DNA of 64,000 bases from Cerasicoccus maritimus (GCA_031296935.1 JAVDPD010000021.1:1-64000), one strand, 5' to 3'; shown: positions 44,530-54,018, counted from the stretch's first letter. The notes: a model not told the origin generated them from the letters alone. A program made the numbers and translations.

Positions 44530-45014
44530 GTCTCCCCTTTCGTATTGGCCTCGGCTACGACATTCACCGCTTCGCTCCCGGCCGCCGCCTCGTGCTCGGC
44601 GGCGTGGAAATCCCGCACGATAAAGGGCTCGACGGCCATTCCGACGCCGACTGCCTGACGCATGCCCTCGCGGACGCCGTCCTCGGCGCACTCGGCCTCG
44701 CCGACATCGGCCACTTTTTCCCGAACGACGACCCGTCCTGCAAAGACATGGACTCGCAGGACATCCTGCGCCGCGCCGTCGAAGAGGCCCACAACCGCGG
44801 CTACGCCGTGGGCAATGTGGACATCGCCCTCATCGCCGAGGAGCCCAAGATCGCGCCCTACCTCACCGAGATGAAGGCCGCCCTCGCCCAGAGCCTGCGC
44901 ATCGAGCCGACCGAAGTCGGCCTCAAGGCGACGACCAATGAAAAAATCGGCGACCTCGGCCGCTGCGCCGGCATCGCGGCGCATGCAGTCTGCATGCTGA
45001 TCAAGAAGGACTAG
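44526..45014 (+). CDS. ispF: 2-C-methyl-D-erythritol 2,4-cyclodiphosphate synthase
   Basis: IspF, 162 residues. The zinc-binding D-x-H is in GLGYDIHRF near the start, followed by LVLGGVEIPHDKGLDGHSDA (second metal histidine), ALGLADIGHFFPNDDP, IALIAEEPKIAPYL, and the C-terminal VGLKATTNEKIGDLGRCAGI. It forms homotrimers that cyclise CDP-methylerythritol phosphate. It is coupled to ispD by overlap and followed after seven bases by a small membrane-protein gene. Confidence 0.97.
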   Translation: MSLPFRIGLGYDIHRFAPGRRLVLGGVEIPHDKGLDGHSDADCLTHALADAVLGALGLADIGHFFPNDDPSCKDMDSQDILRRAVEEAHNRGYAVGNVDIALIAEEPKIAPYLTEMKAALAQSLRIEPTEVGLKATTNEKIGDLGRCAGIAAHAVCMLIKKD

Positions 45015-45021
45015 CCCGGGT

Positions 45022-45201
45022 ATGGCCGACGCGGCGAAAATCGTGCTCAGCCTGATCGGCGCCATCCTGCTGATTTTGCTGTGCGTGGAGATCATGGGCC
45101 CCGACCACACCTCGGCCAGCACGGTATTCGCGGTCACGTTTCTGGTCCTCCTCGCCTACGCCGTAATGCGCTTTTTCAAAAAGAAGAAGCCAAAGGATTG
45201 A
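45022..45201 (+). CDS. Small two-helix membrane protein, 59 residues
   Basis: An ORF of 59 codons beginning ATG GCC GAC at 45022, seven bases after the ispF stop. The predicted protein has two hydrophobic segments, IVLSLIGAILLILLCVEI and VFAVTFLVLLAYAVMRFF, joined by a short polar loop (MGPDHTSAST), and a basic tail FKKKKPKD. Its tight position behind ispF, third-position GC like its neighbours, and the clear helix-loop-helix-basic-tail design support a real gene. The family is unknown. Confidence 0.7.
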   Translation: MADAAKIVLSLIGAILLILLCVEIMGPDHTSASTVFAVTFLVLLAYAVMRFFKKKKPKD

Positions 45202-45253
45202 GTCCTCTTTCAGATTGCTCAACTATCGACTAACCGCTACCTAAAATACTACC

Positions 45254-46204
45254 ATGCTCAAACAATTCCTCAGTAAATTAGCTGACCGAACTAGAAGATT
45301 TTTCCTGTTAGATCAGATATTGAATCGTCAAAAGGAATTAAAAAGCGAACTGAGGCATCAGCAACTGAGGTTTAAGGAGCAAGAGCATTTACTCAACCAA
45401 GCACTCTCCCGCCTCGAATTCACGACCATCGACCATGAGCGCCTAACTGAGTCCTCAAAACACAAGCACTTCCATCGGATCATACCGCTATTAACTCCGA
45501 TGGATGTAGAAGGCGCACAATACAAACGCTTTGGAAAAGACTTCGACGGCGGCTACGTGATGTTGGACGATTTCTCATCCAATAAGATCACTGCGGCCTA
45601 CAGCTTCGGCATTAGCAACGATGTATCCTGGGATGAATCGATGGCTGCAAAAGGTATCGATGTTTACATGTATGACCACACGATCGACGGCTTACCCAAG
45701 CAGCACGAACGCTTCCACTACTTTAAGAAAGGTGTTACGGGAGAATCACCAAGCGCTGAACTGGATACATTGAGCAATTTCATTCGAGAAAATGGACACC
45801 AGGACTGCCAACAGCTCGTCTTAAAGATGGACATTGAAGGGGCGGAATGGGGAGTGCTCATGCACACACCCAGCGAAGTCCTGAACCAATTCTCACAAAT
45901 CGCCTTCGAGTTTCATGGTCTCACCAATCACAATTTAGCCAATTCCAAGATATACCAGGCGCTTGAGCATCTGAACCAAACTCACCAAGTCGTCCATATC
46001 CACGCAAATGGTCAATCTCACACCTCTTGGTTAGGAAACATAGCGCTTCCTCACTTAGTCGAAGTCACCTATATTCGACGCACAGATTACAAGGATAAAT
46101 TAAGACCAAATACTCGTAAGTTCCCCACCCCAATCGACCAACCAACCACGCCCGATACGCCCGAGATACCCCTCAATTGGTTTTCATTAAAAGACATTGG
46201 CTGA
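45254..46204 (+). CDS. FkbM-like SAM-dependent methyltransferase
   Basis: Protein of 316 residues. The N-terminal 70 residues are charged helices and may form a coiled coil (NRQKELKSELRHQQLRFKEQ). The C-terminal part has the FkbM-type features: GGYVMLDDF, a glycine-poor SAM loop with YSFGISNDVSWDESMAAKG, DVYMYDHTIDGL and the diagnostic VLKMDIEGAEWGVL, then FEFHGL. FkbM enzymes methylate sugar or polyketide hydroxyls. The gene is richer in A/T at third positions than ispDF or the fabF-like gene and has no glycan neighbours, so horizontal gain is possible. A terminator follows at 46378. Confidence 0.8.
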   Translation: MLKQFLSKLADRTRRFFLLDQILNRQKELKSELRHQQLRFKEQEHLLNQALSRLEFTTIDHERLTESSKHKHFHRIIPLLTPMDVEGAQYKRFGKDFDGGYVMLDDFSSNKITAAYSFGISNDVSWDESMAAKGIDVYMYDHTIDGLPKQHERFHYFKKGVTGESPSAELDTLSNFIRENGHQDCQQLVLKMDIEGAEWGVLMHTPSEVLNQFSQIAFEFHGLTNHNLANSKIYQALEHLNQTHQVVHIHANGQSHTSWLGNIALPHLVEVTYIRRTDYKDKLRPNTRKFPTPIDQPTTPDTPEIPLNWFSLKDIG

Positions 46205-46377
46205 GCTTTTAGCCCAATTGAGAACTTTGGGGGCTTCATCTCCCTCTCACCTGTTTCATCATCGAATCCAGTCACGTTCAATAGCGCCATTGCAAAACCA
46301 TTTCCATTGCAATCTGTAGTGGTCCGACCCGACTCTGAGCCGAAACTCGCCCCGACACCCATTTTTTTCTTTCCGCC

Positions 46378-46409
46378 GCCCCCCTTAGACGTAAGCCTTG
46401 GGGGCTTTT
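46378..46409 (+). terminator. Probable terminator before the fabF-like gene
   Basis: GCCCCC (outer) pairs with GGGGGC, an inner CTTA/TAAG hairpin sits in the loop, and TTTT follows. It ends 13 bases before the ATG of the fabF-like gene. Confidence 0.5.
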
Positions 46410-46422
46410 CTATTCAAGAACC

Positions 46423-47667
46423 ATGGAACGCGACCCCGCCAAGCGCATCGTCATCACTGGACTCGGCCTCACCTCGCCGAACGGGAACACCCTGTCCGAA
46501 TACCGCGCCAACTTGCTCGCCGGCAAGGCCCGCGTTCAACGCATCCCCATGCGCTACATGGGCGAGGTCAACGCCGGCGTCTGCGACTACGACCCGATGA
46601 AATACCAGAAGCGCAAGGAAGTCCGCAACGGCACCCGCGCAGGCTCCATCGCCATTTATTGCTCCCGCGAAGCGGTGGCCGACTCTGGTCTCGATTGGGA
46701 TGGCATCGACAAGGCCCGCGTGGGCGTCTACATCGGCACCACCGAGCATGGCAACGTCGAGACCGAGAACGAGGTCTATAATATTTCCCAGTTCGACTAC
46801 GACACCAAGTACTGGACGCATCACCACAATCCCCGCACCGTGGCCAACAATCCCGCGGGCGAAGTGACCATGAACATGGGCATCCACGGGCCACATTACA
46901 CCATCGGCGCAGCGTGCGCGGCGGGTAACGCGGGCCTGATCCAGGGCGCGCAGATGCTCCTGCTGGGCGAAGTCGACTACGCGCTCGCAGGCGGCGTCAG
47001 CGAGTCCATCCACACTTTTGGCATTTTTGCCGGCTTCAAGAGCCAGGGCGCCCTCGGCGACCACGAGGACCCCAACATGGCCTCCCGCCCCTTCGACAAA
47101 TCCCGCAACGGCATCGTCGTCTCCGAAGGCGGCGCGGTATATGTCCTTGAGCGTCTCAGTGATGCGCAAGCACGCGGCGCAAATATCATTTGCGAAATCG
47201 TCGGCTGGAACATTAACTCCGACGCGACCGACGCTGTGCTCCCCAACCCAGAGCGCCAAGCCCAGTGCATGCGCGCCGCGATTAAGCGCGCTGGCCTGAC
47301 GCCGCAGGACATCGATATCGTCAGCACGCACGCCACCGCCACGCCCGCCGGCGACATCCAGGAGGTCAAGGCCGTGCGCGAAGTCTTCGCCAACTGCCCG
47401 ACGACCTACGTGAACAACACCAAGAGCTTCATCGGGCACGCAATGGGCGCCGCCGGAGCCCTGGAACTCGCAGGCAATTTACCCAGTTTCAACGACAATC
47501 AGGTCCACCCGACCATCAATGTAACCGAGCTGGACCCCGAATGCGCGGTTGAGAACCTCGTTCTCAACGAACCAAAATTGGTTGAAAGGGTTGACACCAT
47601 CCTGAACAACTCTTTCGGTATGCTCGGAATTAATTCTGCATTGATTGTAAAGCGGTTCGTTGACTGA
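46423..47667 (+). CDS. Beta-ketoacyl-ACP synthase (FabF-like)
   Basis: Condensing enzyme of 414 residues. The catalytic triad is visible: Cys 165 in GAACAAGNAGL, His 303 in STHATATPAGD and His 339 in FIGHAMGAAG. ITGLGLTSPNG at the N-terminus and NNSFGMLGINSALIVK at the C-terminus are family motifs. In contrast to the housekeeping FabF it has an unusual YMGEVNAGVCDYDPMKYQKRKE segment and is followed by its own ACP and a CrtI-like oxidoreductase instead of fatty-acid genes. It most likely serves a specialised acyl or polyene product (inference). Confidence 0.9.
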   Translation: MERDPAKRIVITGLGLTSPNGNTLSEYRANLLAGKARVQRIPMRYMGEVNAGVCDYDPMKYQKRKEVRNGTRAGSIAIYCSREAVADSGLDWDGIDKARVGVYIGTTEHGNVETENEVYNISQFDYDTKYWTHHHNPRTVANNPAGEVTMNMGIHGPHYTIGAACAAGNAGLIQGAQMLLLGEVDYALAGGVSESIHTFGIFAGFKSQGALGDHEDPNMASRPFDKSRNGIVVSEGGAVYVLERLSDAQARGANIICEIVGWNINSDATDAVLPNPERQAQCMRAAIKRAGLTPQDIDIVSTHATATPAGDIQEVKAVREVFANCPTTYVNNTKSFIGHAMGAAGALELAGNLPSFNDNQVHPTINVTELDPECAVENLVLNEPKLVERVDTILNNSFGMLGINSALIVKRFVD

Positions 47668-47697
47668 GCCGCTCCCATATATTAGTTTATCCATCCC

Positions 47698-47958
47698 ATG
47701 ACCAAAGAAGACGTAAAGCAGATTGTGCTGGACATTATCGCCGAGATCGCGCCCGACGAGGAGCTCAGCGACATTAAGCCCGAGGTACGCCTCCGCGAAC
47801 AGCTCGATCTGGATTCGATGGATTTCCTCGATATCGTGATGGAGCTGCGCAAGCAGCACGGCATCGAAGTGCCGGAAGATGATTATCCCGAGCTCGCATC
47901 GCTCGACAGCTGCGCCGACTACCTGCTGCCCAAGTTTGAAGCCAAGGCCAGCGCCTAA
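47698..47958 (+). CDS. Acyl carrier protein
   Basis: Carrier protein of 86 residues. The phosphopantetheine attachment motif is LDSMDF with Ser 40 in the normal DSM setting. The N-terminal helix MTKEDVKQIVLDIIAEIAPD, the acidic helix II FLDIVMELRKQHGIEVPEDD and a short helix III (SCADYLLPKF) agree with the ACP fold. It lies 30 bases after the FabF-like gene and 51 bases before the CrtI-like gene, and probably carries the acyl chain of this cluster rather than that of general fatty-acid synthesis. Confidence 0.93.
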   Translation: MTKEDVKQIVLDIIAEIAPDEELSDIKPEVRLREQLDLDSMDFLDIVMELRKQHGIEVPEDDYPELASLDSCADYLLPKFEAKASA

Positions 47959-48009
47959 CTCGCGCGAGCCACCTCTCCCCGCTGCCACTCGCGGGGTAAC
48001 TCCCATTAA

Positions 48010-49491
48010 ATGACTAGTGAGCTGAACGGCGCGCACTATGACTGCTTGGTCATTGGCGCAGGCATGTCCGGCCTCGCGGCGGCAATTCGCCTCGCGATGT
48101 TCGATAAACGCGTCCTCATCGTCGAGCGCCACAACGCAGCCGGGGGTCTCAACAGCTTCTACAGCATTGCCGGGCGCAAGTATGACGTGGGCCTCCACGC
48201 CATGACGAACTACGCCCCACCCGGGGCCAAGCGCCTGCCGCTCATTAAAATCCTCCGCCAGCTCCGGCTGGACCGCGATCAACTCGATCTCTCCGAGCAA
48301 TGCGGCAGCAAGATCGTCATCCCCGGCTACAGCCTCAACTTCAGCAACGACTTTGCCCTGTTCGAGAGCGAGGTTGCCCAGGTCTTCCCGGAGCAGATCG
48401 ACGGCTTCCGCCGTCTGGTAGAGCACGTTAAGTCGTTCAACGAGACTGCCTTGGACATCCAGGAAGAGTCCGCCATCGCCGTGCTGCGGGAGTTTTTGTC
48501 CGACGACGCCCTCGTCAACATGCTCATGATCCCTGTCTGCTACTACGGCAGCGCACGGGAGAACGACCTCGATTTCTCGCAATTCGTCATCCTGTTCAAG
48601 GCGCTGTTCATGGAGGGCTTTGCCCGGCCGTTCGACGGCGTGCGCGTCATCATCCGCGCCCTGCTCAGCAAATACCGCGAGCTCGGCGGCGAACGCAAAA
48701 TGAAGTGCGGCGTCCGCGAAATCGTTGCCGACAACGGCCACGCATCGCGCGTTATCTTCGACGACGGCACGGAAATCACGGCCGATAAGATCATTTCCTC
48801 GATCGGCTACGCCGAAACGCTCCGCCTGTGTAGCGATCAGCCCGGCGACGCCGGTCGCGACAACACCGGTGCCCTCTCCTTTGTTGAGACGATTACCGTG
48901 CTCAAAAAGCAGCCAGCCTCCTTGGGTTGGAAGGATACCATCGTCTTTTTCAACAACAGCGAGCACTTCGACTACCGCCGCCCGAAAGACCTCGTGGACT
49001 GCCGCAGCGGCGTCATCTGCTTCCCGAATAATTACCAGTATTCCGACGAACGGAAGCTGGAGGAAGGCTTCCTCCGCGTCACCGCGCTGGCCAATTACGA
49101 CCGCTGGGCCGCCCTCACCGACCAGGAATACGCCGATGCCAAGGACCAGTGGTATGAAACGCTCCAACGCCGTGCGCTCGACTTTTTGCCGATGCCCCGC
49201 GTCCGAGACAAGGAGCACACCACGCCCCCTATGGTCGCCCACAAGGCACAGGCCCGCCTCGTCTTAGAGCAGTACACTGAGGCCAAAGACATGTTTACCC
49301 CGCTGACGATCACCAAGTTCACCGGCCACCTCAGCGGCGCCGTCTACGGCGCGCCCAACAAGGTAAAAACCGGCCGCACCCACCTGGACAACGTCTTCCT
49401 CTGCGGCACCGACCAGGGCTTCCTCGGCATCACCGGCGCCATGCTCAGCGGCATTTCGATGGCGAATTTGCACGTGCTCGGGGCGGGTTAA
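48010..49491 (+). CDS. CrtI-like FAD-dependent oxidoreductase
   Basis: Phytoene-desaturase-type protein of 493 residues. The FAD-binding Rossmann motif VIGAGMSGLAAAIRLAMFDK near residue 15 is followed by VLIVERHNAAGGLNSFY and YDVGLHAM. The C-terminal FAD segment is LDNVFLCGTDQGFLGITGAMLSG. Family members desaturate, isomerise or saturate carotenoids and related polyenes. No carotenoid synthase is nearby; the partners are a FabF-like synthase and an ACP, an arrangement reminiscent of ladderane-type and other polyunsaturated lipid clusters. The substrate is therefore probably an acyl-ACP or acyl chain (inference). Confidence 0.87.
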   Translation: MTSELNGAHYDCLVIGAGMSGLAAAIRLAMFDKRVLIVERHNAAGGLNSFYSIAGRKYDVGLHAMTNYAPPGAKRLPLIKILRQLRLDRDQLDLSEQCGSKIVIPGYSLNFSNDFALFESEVAQVFPEQIDGFRRLVEHVKSFNETALDIQEESAIAVLREFLSDDALVNMLMIPVCYYGSARENDLDFSQFVILFKALFMEGFARPFDGVRVIIRALLSKYRELGGERKMKCGVREIVADNGHASRVIFDDGTEITADKIISSIGYAETLRLCSDQPGDAGRDNTGALSFVETITVLKKQPASLGWKDTIVFFNNSEHFDYRRPKDLVDCRSGVICFPNNYQYSDERKLEEGFLRVTALANYDRWAALTDQEYADAKDQWYETLQRRALDFLPMPRVRDKEHTTPPMVAHKAQARLVLEQYTEAKDMFTPLTITKFTGHLSGAVYGAPNKVKTGRTHLDNVFLCGTDQGFLGITGAMLSGISMANLHVLGAG

Positions 49492-49970
49492 TCGCCCTTT
49501 TTCGCTGTTTGCCTCGCTTCCTCCAGTTCGCTCTCCAACCGCATGACGATCTGCCGGTAGCCTTTGCGCTCCTCATTAATCAGAGCCGCCATTGGGTAAA
49601 AGATAAGCGCGCCAATTCCACCGCCAAACAGGATGGAACGGAGTAAGTTAGCATGCATCAAAGATGCCATTTTCTCGAATTCATAAGCCGATACATACGG
49701 CCCGATCAGCTCAACCTCGGACTCAGTCAGATCCTCAATACTAACCTCTGGTGGCACGTGACGATTCTCAAACGGCAGCATGTTAGCCACTACAAAAGTT
49801 AATGCGGCAAAGATCAAAATTCCCGTAAAACCGGCAAACCACCACACCCAATATTTCCCAAGATACTTCTCAAACCACTTCTCACCGAACTTGGGCCTCA
49901 GCATCCAGCGAGCATAGCGCTCTTGCCAACTTCGTTTTTCGCATGTGTTGATACCAGTTTCGGCTTTCAT
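49488..49970 (-). CDS. Uncharacterised two-helix membrane protein
   Basis: Protein of 160 residues. A basic, tryptophan-rich N-terminal part (KRSWQERYARWMLRPKFGEKW) leads to helix 1 (WFAGFTGILIFAALTFVVANML); after an acidic extracytoplasmic loop (VSIEDLTESEVELIGPYVSA) comes helix 2 (LLRSILFGGGIGALIFYPMAAL); a cytoplasmic helical tail with coiled-coil character (QIVMRLESELEEARQTAKK) ends it. No known family is evident. It is convergent with the CrtI-like gene and overlaps it by four bases. Confidence 0.65.
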   Translation of the reverse strand: MKAETGINTCEKRSWQERYARWMLRPKFGEKWFEKYLGKYWVWWFAGFTGILIFAALTFVVANMLPFENRHVPPEVSIEDLTESEVELIGPYVSAYEFEKMASLMHANLLRSILFGGGIGALIFYPMAALINEERKGYRQIVMRLESELEEARQTAKKGD

Positions 49971-50199
49971 GCCTGAATTCTGCCCAAATATCCGGCCAAA
50001 GTGAAGATAAACCGGCGACTTACGCCCAACTTATTCCCCGCCCGTTGTTAATAAATAAACGTTGCCGCTCGGGGCGGGCAGTCTAATTTCGGCAGGCTTT
50101 ACAACGCACTACTGGCCTAATTTTACCGTCCTCAGACTTCTGACATCCGACCACTGATCTGCCGACCTCGGTCCTCCGACATCCGATCTTCGCCCAACT

Positions 50200-53100
50200 A
50201 TGTATCTCAAGGAAATCGTCATCAATGGATTCAAGAGCTTTGCCGACCGGACCGTCGTCCGGCTCGATCCAGGCGTGACGTGTATCGTGGGCCCCAATGG
50301 TTGCGGCAAGAGCAACATCGTCGACGCCTGCCGCTGGGTGCTCGGCGAACAAAGCGCCAAGGCCCTCCGTGGCTCGAAGATGCACGACGTCATCTTCCAG
50401 GGCACGGACAAGCGCAAGCCGCTGCAATCCTGCGAAGTTTCCCTGACTTTCAGCGACTGCGAGGCCGAGTTGGGCACGAATTTCAACGAGGTAGAAATCA
50501 CCCGTAAAGTCGACCGCGAAGGCGGCTCGGATTACTTCCTCAACGGCAAGCGCTGCCGCCTCAAGGACATTCATAACTTGTTCATGGATACCGGCGTAGG
50601 CCGCGCGTCCTACTCGTTTATGATGCAGGGCCAGATCGACCAGATCCTGTCCTCCAATCCGCAGGAGCGCCGCACGATTTTCGAAGAAGCCGCTGGCATC
50701 ACCAAATACAAGGCCGACCGCAAGGAGTGCCTCAACAAACTGGCCCTCGTCGACCAGAATTTGGCCCGCGTCACCGACGTGATCGACGAAGTCAGCCGCA
50801 AGATTGCCAGCCTCAAGCGCCAGGCGTCCAAGGCCCTGCGTTTCCAGCGCTTCAAGCACCGCCTGACCCACCTCGACCTCTCCTACAACGCCTACCACTA
50901 CGCCAAGCGCGGCGCAATCATCAGCGACTTGTCCGAGAAGGCCAACGGCCTCCGCGGCATCGTCGAGCAGGCCGAAGAAAAGCTCAAGATGGAGGAGCAA
51001 TCTTTGGAACGCCGCCGCAGCGAGCGCAAGGAGATGACCACCACCCTGCAGGAGGCACAGCAGACCGTGTTTGACCTCCGCAGTGAGAAGGAAAACGCCG
51101 AGTCGCAAGCCGAATTTGCCACGATCCGCGAGCGCGACGTCGCCGAGCGCATCGAGAACCTGAAAGAGGAAGTCACCGGCCTCGAGCGCCAGATCGAAGA
51201 GCTCTCCACCAAGGCCCAAACCGCTGCCGAGAGTAAGGCCGAGGCCCAGGCACTGGTCGACTCATCCGACGAAATTTTCCGTGGCAAAAACGAGGAATTC
51301 GAGCGCATCTTGATGGAGCTCAACGGCCACGAGCGCACCCTCGGCCAGGCCAAGCAACAACTGCTCGTCCGCGAAGGCGCGATTACCCGTCTGCGCCAGC
51401 AAACGACCACGCTCGAAGTCGACCTGAAGAGTTTCCAGGTGAAGCACGCCGGCCTCGGCGACACACTTCACGAGCTGAAGGATCAGAAGGAAGTCCTCGA
51501 GCACCGCGCCGAGGAGGTCACCGCCGCGCAGGCCCGTCGCGAGCAGGAAGCCGCCGAAGCCGCGGAGGCCGTCGAAGCCGCCCGCGCCGAAACTCAGCGC
51601 CTGCGCGAAGAGTTCCGCAACCTGCAAAAAGACATTTCCGACTGCGACCGCGAAGTCGCCCGAGGCCAAGCCCAGCTCTCCACTTTGGAGGCCCTGCAAC
51701 AGCGCTTCGAAGGCTTCTCCGCAGGCGCGAAGGCCATCCTGCAAGGCCAGCTTGGCGACCTCGCGCCGAAGGATAAATTCCGCCCGCTGTCGGCCGTTGT
51801 CGAAGCCGACGACGCCTACACGACCGCGCTCGAGACGCTGCTCTCCAGCTCCGCCGAGTCGATCTATTTAGACAACTACGACCTCGCCCTGCCCATCCTT
51901 CGCAAGCTCGAAGACGAGCGCGTGGGCCGCGCGGTTTTGCAGGTCGGCATCCGCACGGACATCTACGAAAACGAGTCCCTGCCCAGTTGGATCATCCCCG
52001 CCGAGAAGGTCATCAAGCCGAAGAAGACAGAGTTCAAGGACCTCGTGCACGACTTTTTCCAGGGCTGTTTCTTTGTCGATACGCTCGATGATTTTCTGGA
52101 ATATTGGAAGACGAACCCGGGCTTTAACTTCCTCTTTGTCGCCACCAAAAACAACGAACTCGTGGACCACCGTGGCCTCGTTTACGGCGGCTACAACAAG
52201 AAGGGCAAGGACGACAGCTTCCTCAAGCGCGACCAGAACATTCGCAAGTTCAAGGCGCAAATCGAGATCGATAACGAGCGCCTGACGCAGCTCAACGAGC
52301 GCGCCTTGCAGCTGAATGCCGACATGGAAACGGCGGAAATGACTGTCGAAGAAAAGCGCGACCGCCAAAACGAAATTGCCAGCGAACTCTCCAGCCTCAA
52401 GGCCGACGCACGCTCCGTGCAAAGCATGCTGCAGGAGATTTCGCAGAACGTCACGCGCCAGGAGCGTCAACTCGCCGACTTAGAGGAAAGCCGCCTCACC
52501 GCCGAAGACCGCCTCAACAAGGCCCGCGAAGAAATGGCCGGCGCCGAACAGGCAATCGAAGAAGGCAAAGCCGAGATTTCCGGTGCCGAAGAAGCCATCA
52601 AGCGCCTCATGAACGAGCGCGATGCGCACAAGGACGGCCTGGCCGAAGTCCGCCTGGACCTCGCCGAAAAGAAGCAGCGCCTCGAACTTTACGAGCAGGG
52701 CTTGCGCGATGCCGAAACGCAGCGCAACGAGATCAACACTCGCATCCTGCGCCGCCGTCAGGAGATCGACAACCTGACCGAGCAGCTCGCCTCGCTCAAG
52801 GCCGACATCATGGAGAACCGCGAACGCGCGGCCGAGCTGGAGAAGACGCTCGAATCCACGTCAACGAATTTGGCCGGCCTGCGCCAGAAATCCGGCGAGC
52901 TCGAGCGCCAGATTGCGGAGTTGGAAAGCCACCTGGGCCAGGCTCGCTCTCAGCAGCGCGAGCAGGAAACCCAGCTCAACCAATACGACGTCAAGCTCGC
53001 CGAAGAGCGTTCGCAATCCAGCTTCTTGTCCGACAAGATCATGGGCGAATACGACCGCGAGATCGACGACATCGATTGGAAGCAGGAGCTCTGGCACGCC

Positions 53101-53949
53101 GACGAAGAATTCGAAACCAAGATCAAGCTCGACGAGCTCGATGAGGACGACGACGGCGAGCTTCGCCCCAAGGTGAAAACCGAGCGCGGCGAACCGACCG
53201 AAGAAGACCTCGCCGCCATGGACGACACCGACTGGCCCGAGATCGACAAGGAGATTAAATACCTCCGCAGCCGCATCAACAGCCTCGGCGCCGTCAATCT
53301 TGTAGCCATCGAAGAATACGCCGACGAGCGCGAGCGCTACGACTTCCTGAAGACCCAAAGCGACGACTTGTGGGGCTCGAAGGAAGAGCTGCTCAAGGCA
53401 ATCGACGAGATCAACGAGACCTCGCAAAAGCTGTTCCAGGACACCTTCGAGCAGATCCGCAAAAACTTCATTTTCACGTTTACCAAGCTCTTCAACGGCG
53501 GCCAGGCCGACCTCGCCCTCGTCGAAGCCGAAGACGTGCTCGACTCCGGCATCGAGATCACCGCGCGCCCTCCGGGCACCAAGCTGCGAAGCCTATCGCT
53601 GCTCTCCGGTGGCCAGCGCACGATGACCGCCGTTGGCCTCCTGTTCGCGATCTACATGGTCAAGCCCAGCCCCTTCGCCGTGCTCGACGAGCTCGATGCA
53701 CCGCTGGACGACGTGAACATCGGCCGCTTCACCGACATGGTGCAGGAGTTCGTGAAGTATTCGCAGTTCCTCATCGTCACGCACAACAAGCGCACGGTCT
53801 CCACGGCCAACGCGATCTACGGCGTCACGATGCAAGAACGCGGCGTCACGAAGCTCGTCTCCATGCGCTTCAACAAGAAGGGCGACGACCTCGTCTCCGA
53901 AGACGACGACACCCCGATCGAACTCGAATCCGCCGGCGTGGTGGGCTAA
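50200..53949 (+). CDS. smc: Chromosome segregation protein SMC
   Basis: SMC of 1249 residues, core of the condensin-like complex that compacts and segregates the chromosome. Walker A is GPNGCGKSN (31-39). A long coiled coil runs to about residue 500, followed by the hinge (about 510-660; FRPLSAVVEADDAYTTALE, VYGGYNKKGKD) and the return coiled coil. The C-terminal head has SLLSGGQRTMTAVGLLFAIY (signature near 1135) and the Walker B AVLDELDAPLDD. An acidic insertion (LDELDEDDDGELRPK) occurs before the distal head. scpA and scpB are not nearby. Confidence 0.97.
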   Translation: MYLKEIVINGFKSFADRTVVRLDPGVTCIVGPNGCGKSNIVDACRWVLGEQSAKALRGSKMHDVIFQGTDKRKPLQSCEVSLTFSDCEAELGTNFNEVEITRKVDREGGSDYFLNGKRCRLKDIHNLFMDTGVGRASYSFMMQGQIDQILSSNPQERRTIFEEAAGITKYKADRKECLNKLALVDQNLARVTDVIDEVSRKIASLKRQASKALRFQRFKHRLTHLDLSYNAYHYAKRGAIISDLSEKANGLRGIVEQAEEKLKMEEQSLERRRSERKEMTTTLQEAQQTVFDLRSEKENAESQAEFATIRERDVAERIENLKEEVTGLERQIEELSTKAQTAAESKAEAQALVDSSDEIFRGKNEEFERILMELNGHERTLGQAKQQLLVREGAITRLRQQTTTLEVDLKSFQVKHAGLGDTLHELKDQKEVLEHRAEEVTAAQARREQEAAEAAEAVEAARAETQRLREEFRNLQKDISDCDREVARGQAQLSTLEALQQRFEGFSAGAKAILQGQLGDLAPKDKFRPLSAVVEADDAYTTALETLLSSSAESIYLDNYDLALPILRKLEDERVGRAVLQVGIRTDIYENESLPSWIIPAEKVIKPKKTEFKDLVHDFFQGCFFVDTLDDFLEYWKTNPGFNFLFVATKNNELVDHRGLVYGGYNKKGKDDSFLKRDQNIRKFKAQIEIDNERLTQLNERALQLNADMETAEMTVEEKRDRQNEIASELSSLKADARSVQSMLQEISQNVTRQERQLADLEESRLTAEDRLNKAREEMAGAEQAIEEGKAEISGAEEAIKRLMNERDAHKDGLAEVRLDLAEKKQRLELYEQGLRDAETQRNEINTRILRRRQEIDNLTEQLASLKADIMENRERAAELEKTLESTSTNLAGLRQKSGELERQIAELESHLGQARSQQREQETQLNQYDVKLAEERSQSSFLSDKIMGEYDREIDDIDWKQELWHADEEFETKIKLDELDEDDDGELRPKVKTERGEPTEEDLAAMDDTDWPEIDKEIKYLRSRINSLGAVNLVAIEEYADERERYDFLKTQSDDLWGSKEELLKAIDEINETSQKLFQDTFEQIRKNFIFTFTKLFNGGQADLALVEAEDVLDSGIEITARPPGTKLRSLSLLSGGQRTMTAVGLLFAIYMVKPSPFAVLDELDAPLDDVNIGRFTDMVQEFVKYSQFLIVTHNKRTVSTANAIYGVTMQERGVTKLVSMRFNKKGDDLVSEDDDTPIELESAGVVG

Positions 53950-54018
53950 GCCAGCGCCACGCGTATTGCAGCGACAAAAACGGCTGACTCCACTCAGTGA
54001 AGCCAGCCGCGAAAAGCC

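Noticed and set aside
47479..49242. 587-codon frame antisense to the ACP and CrtI-like genes
   Set aside because: It spans two genes with clear motifs on the plus strand and has no motif of its own.
50110..50199. Short CCGACATCCGA-type repeats just before smc
   Set aside because: Only two or three loose copies of about ten bases; too weak to call an element.
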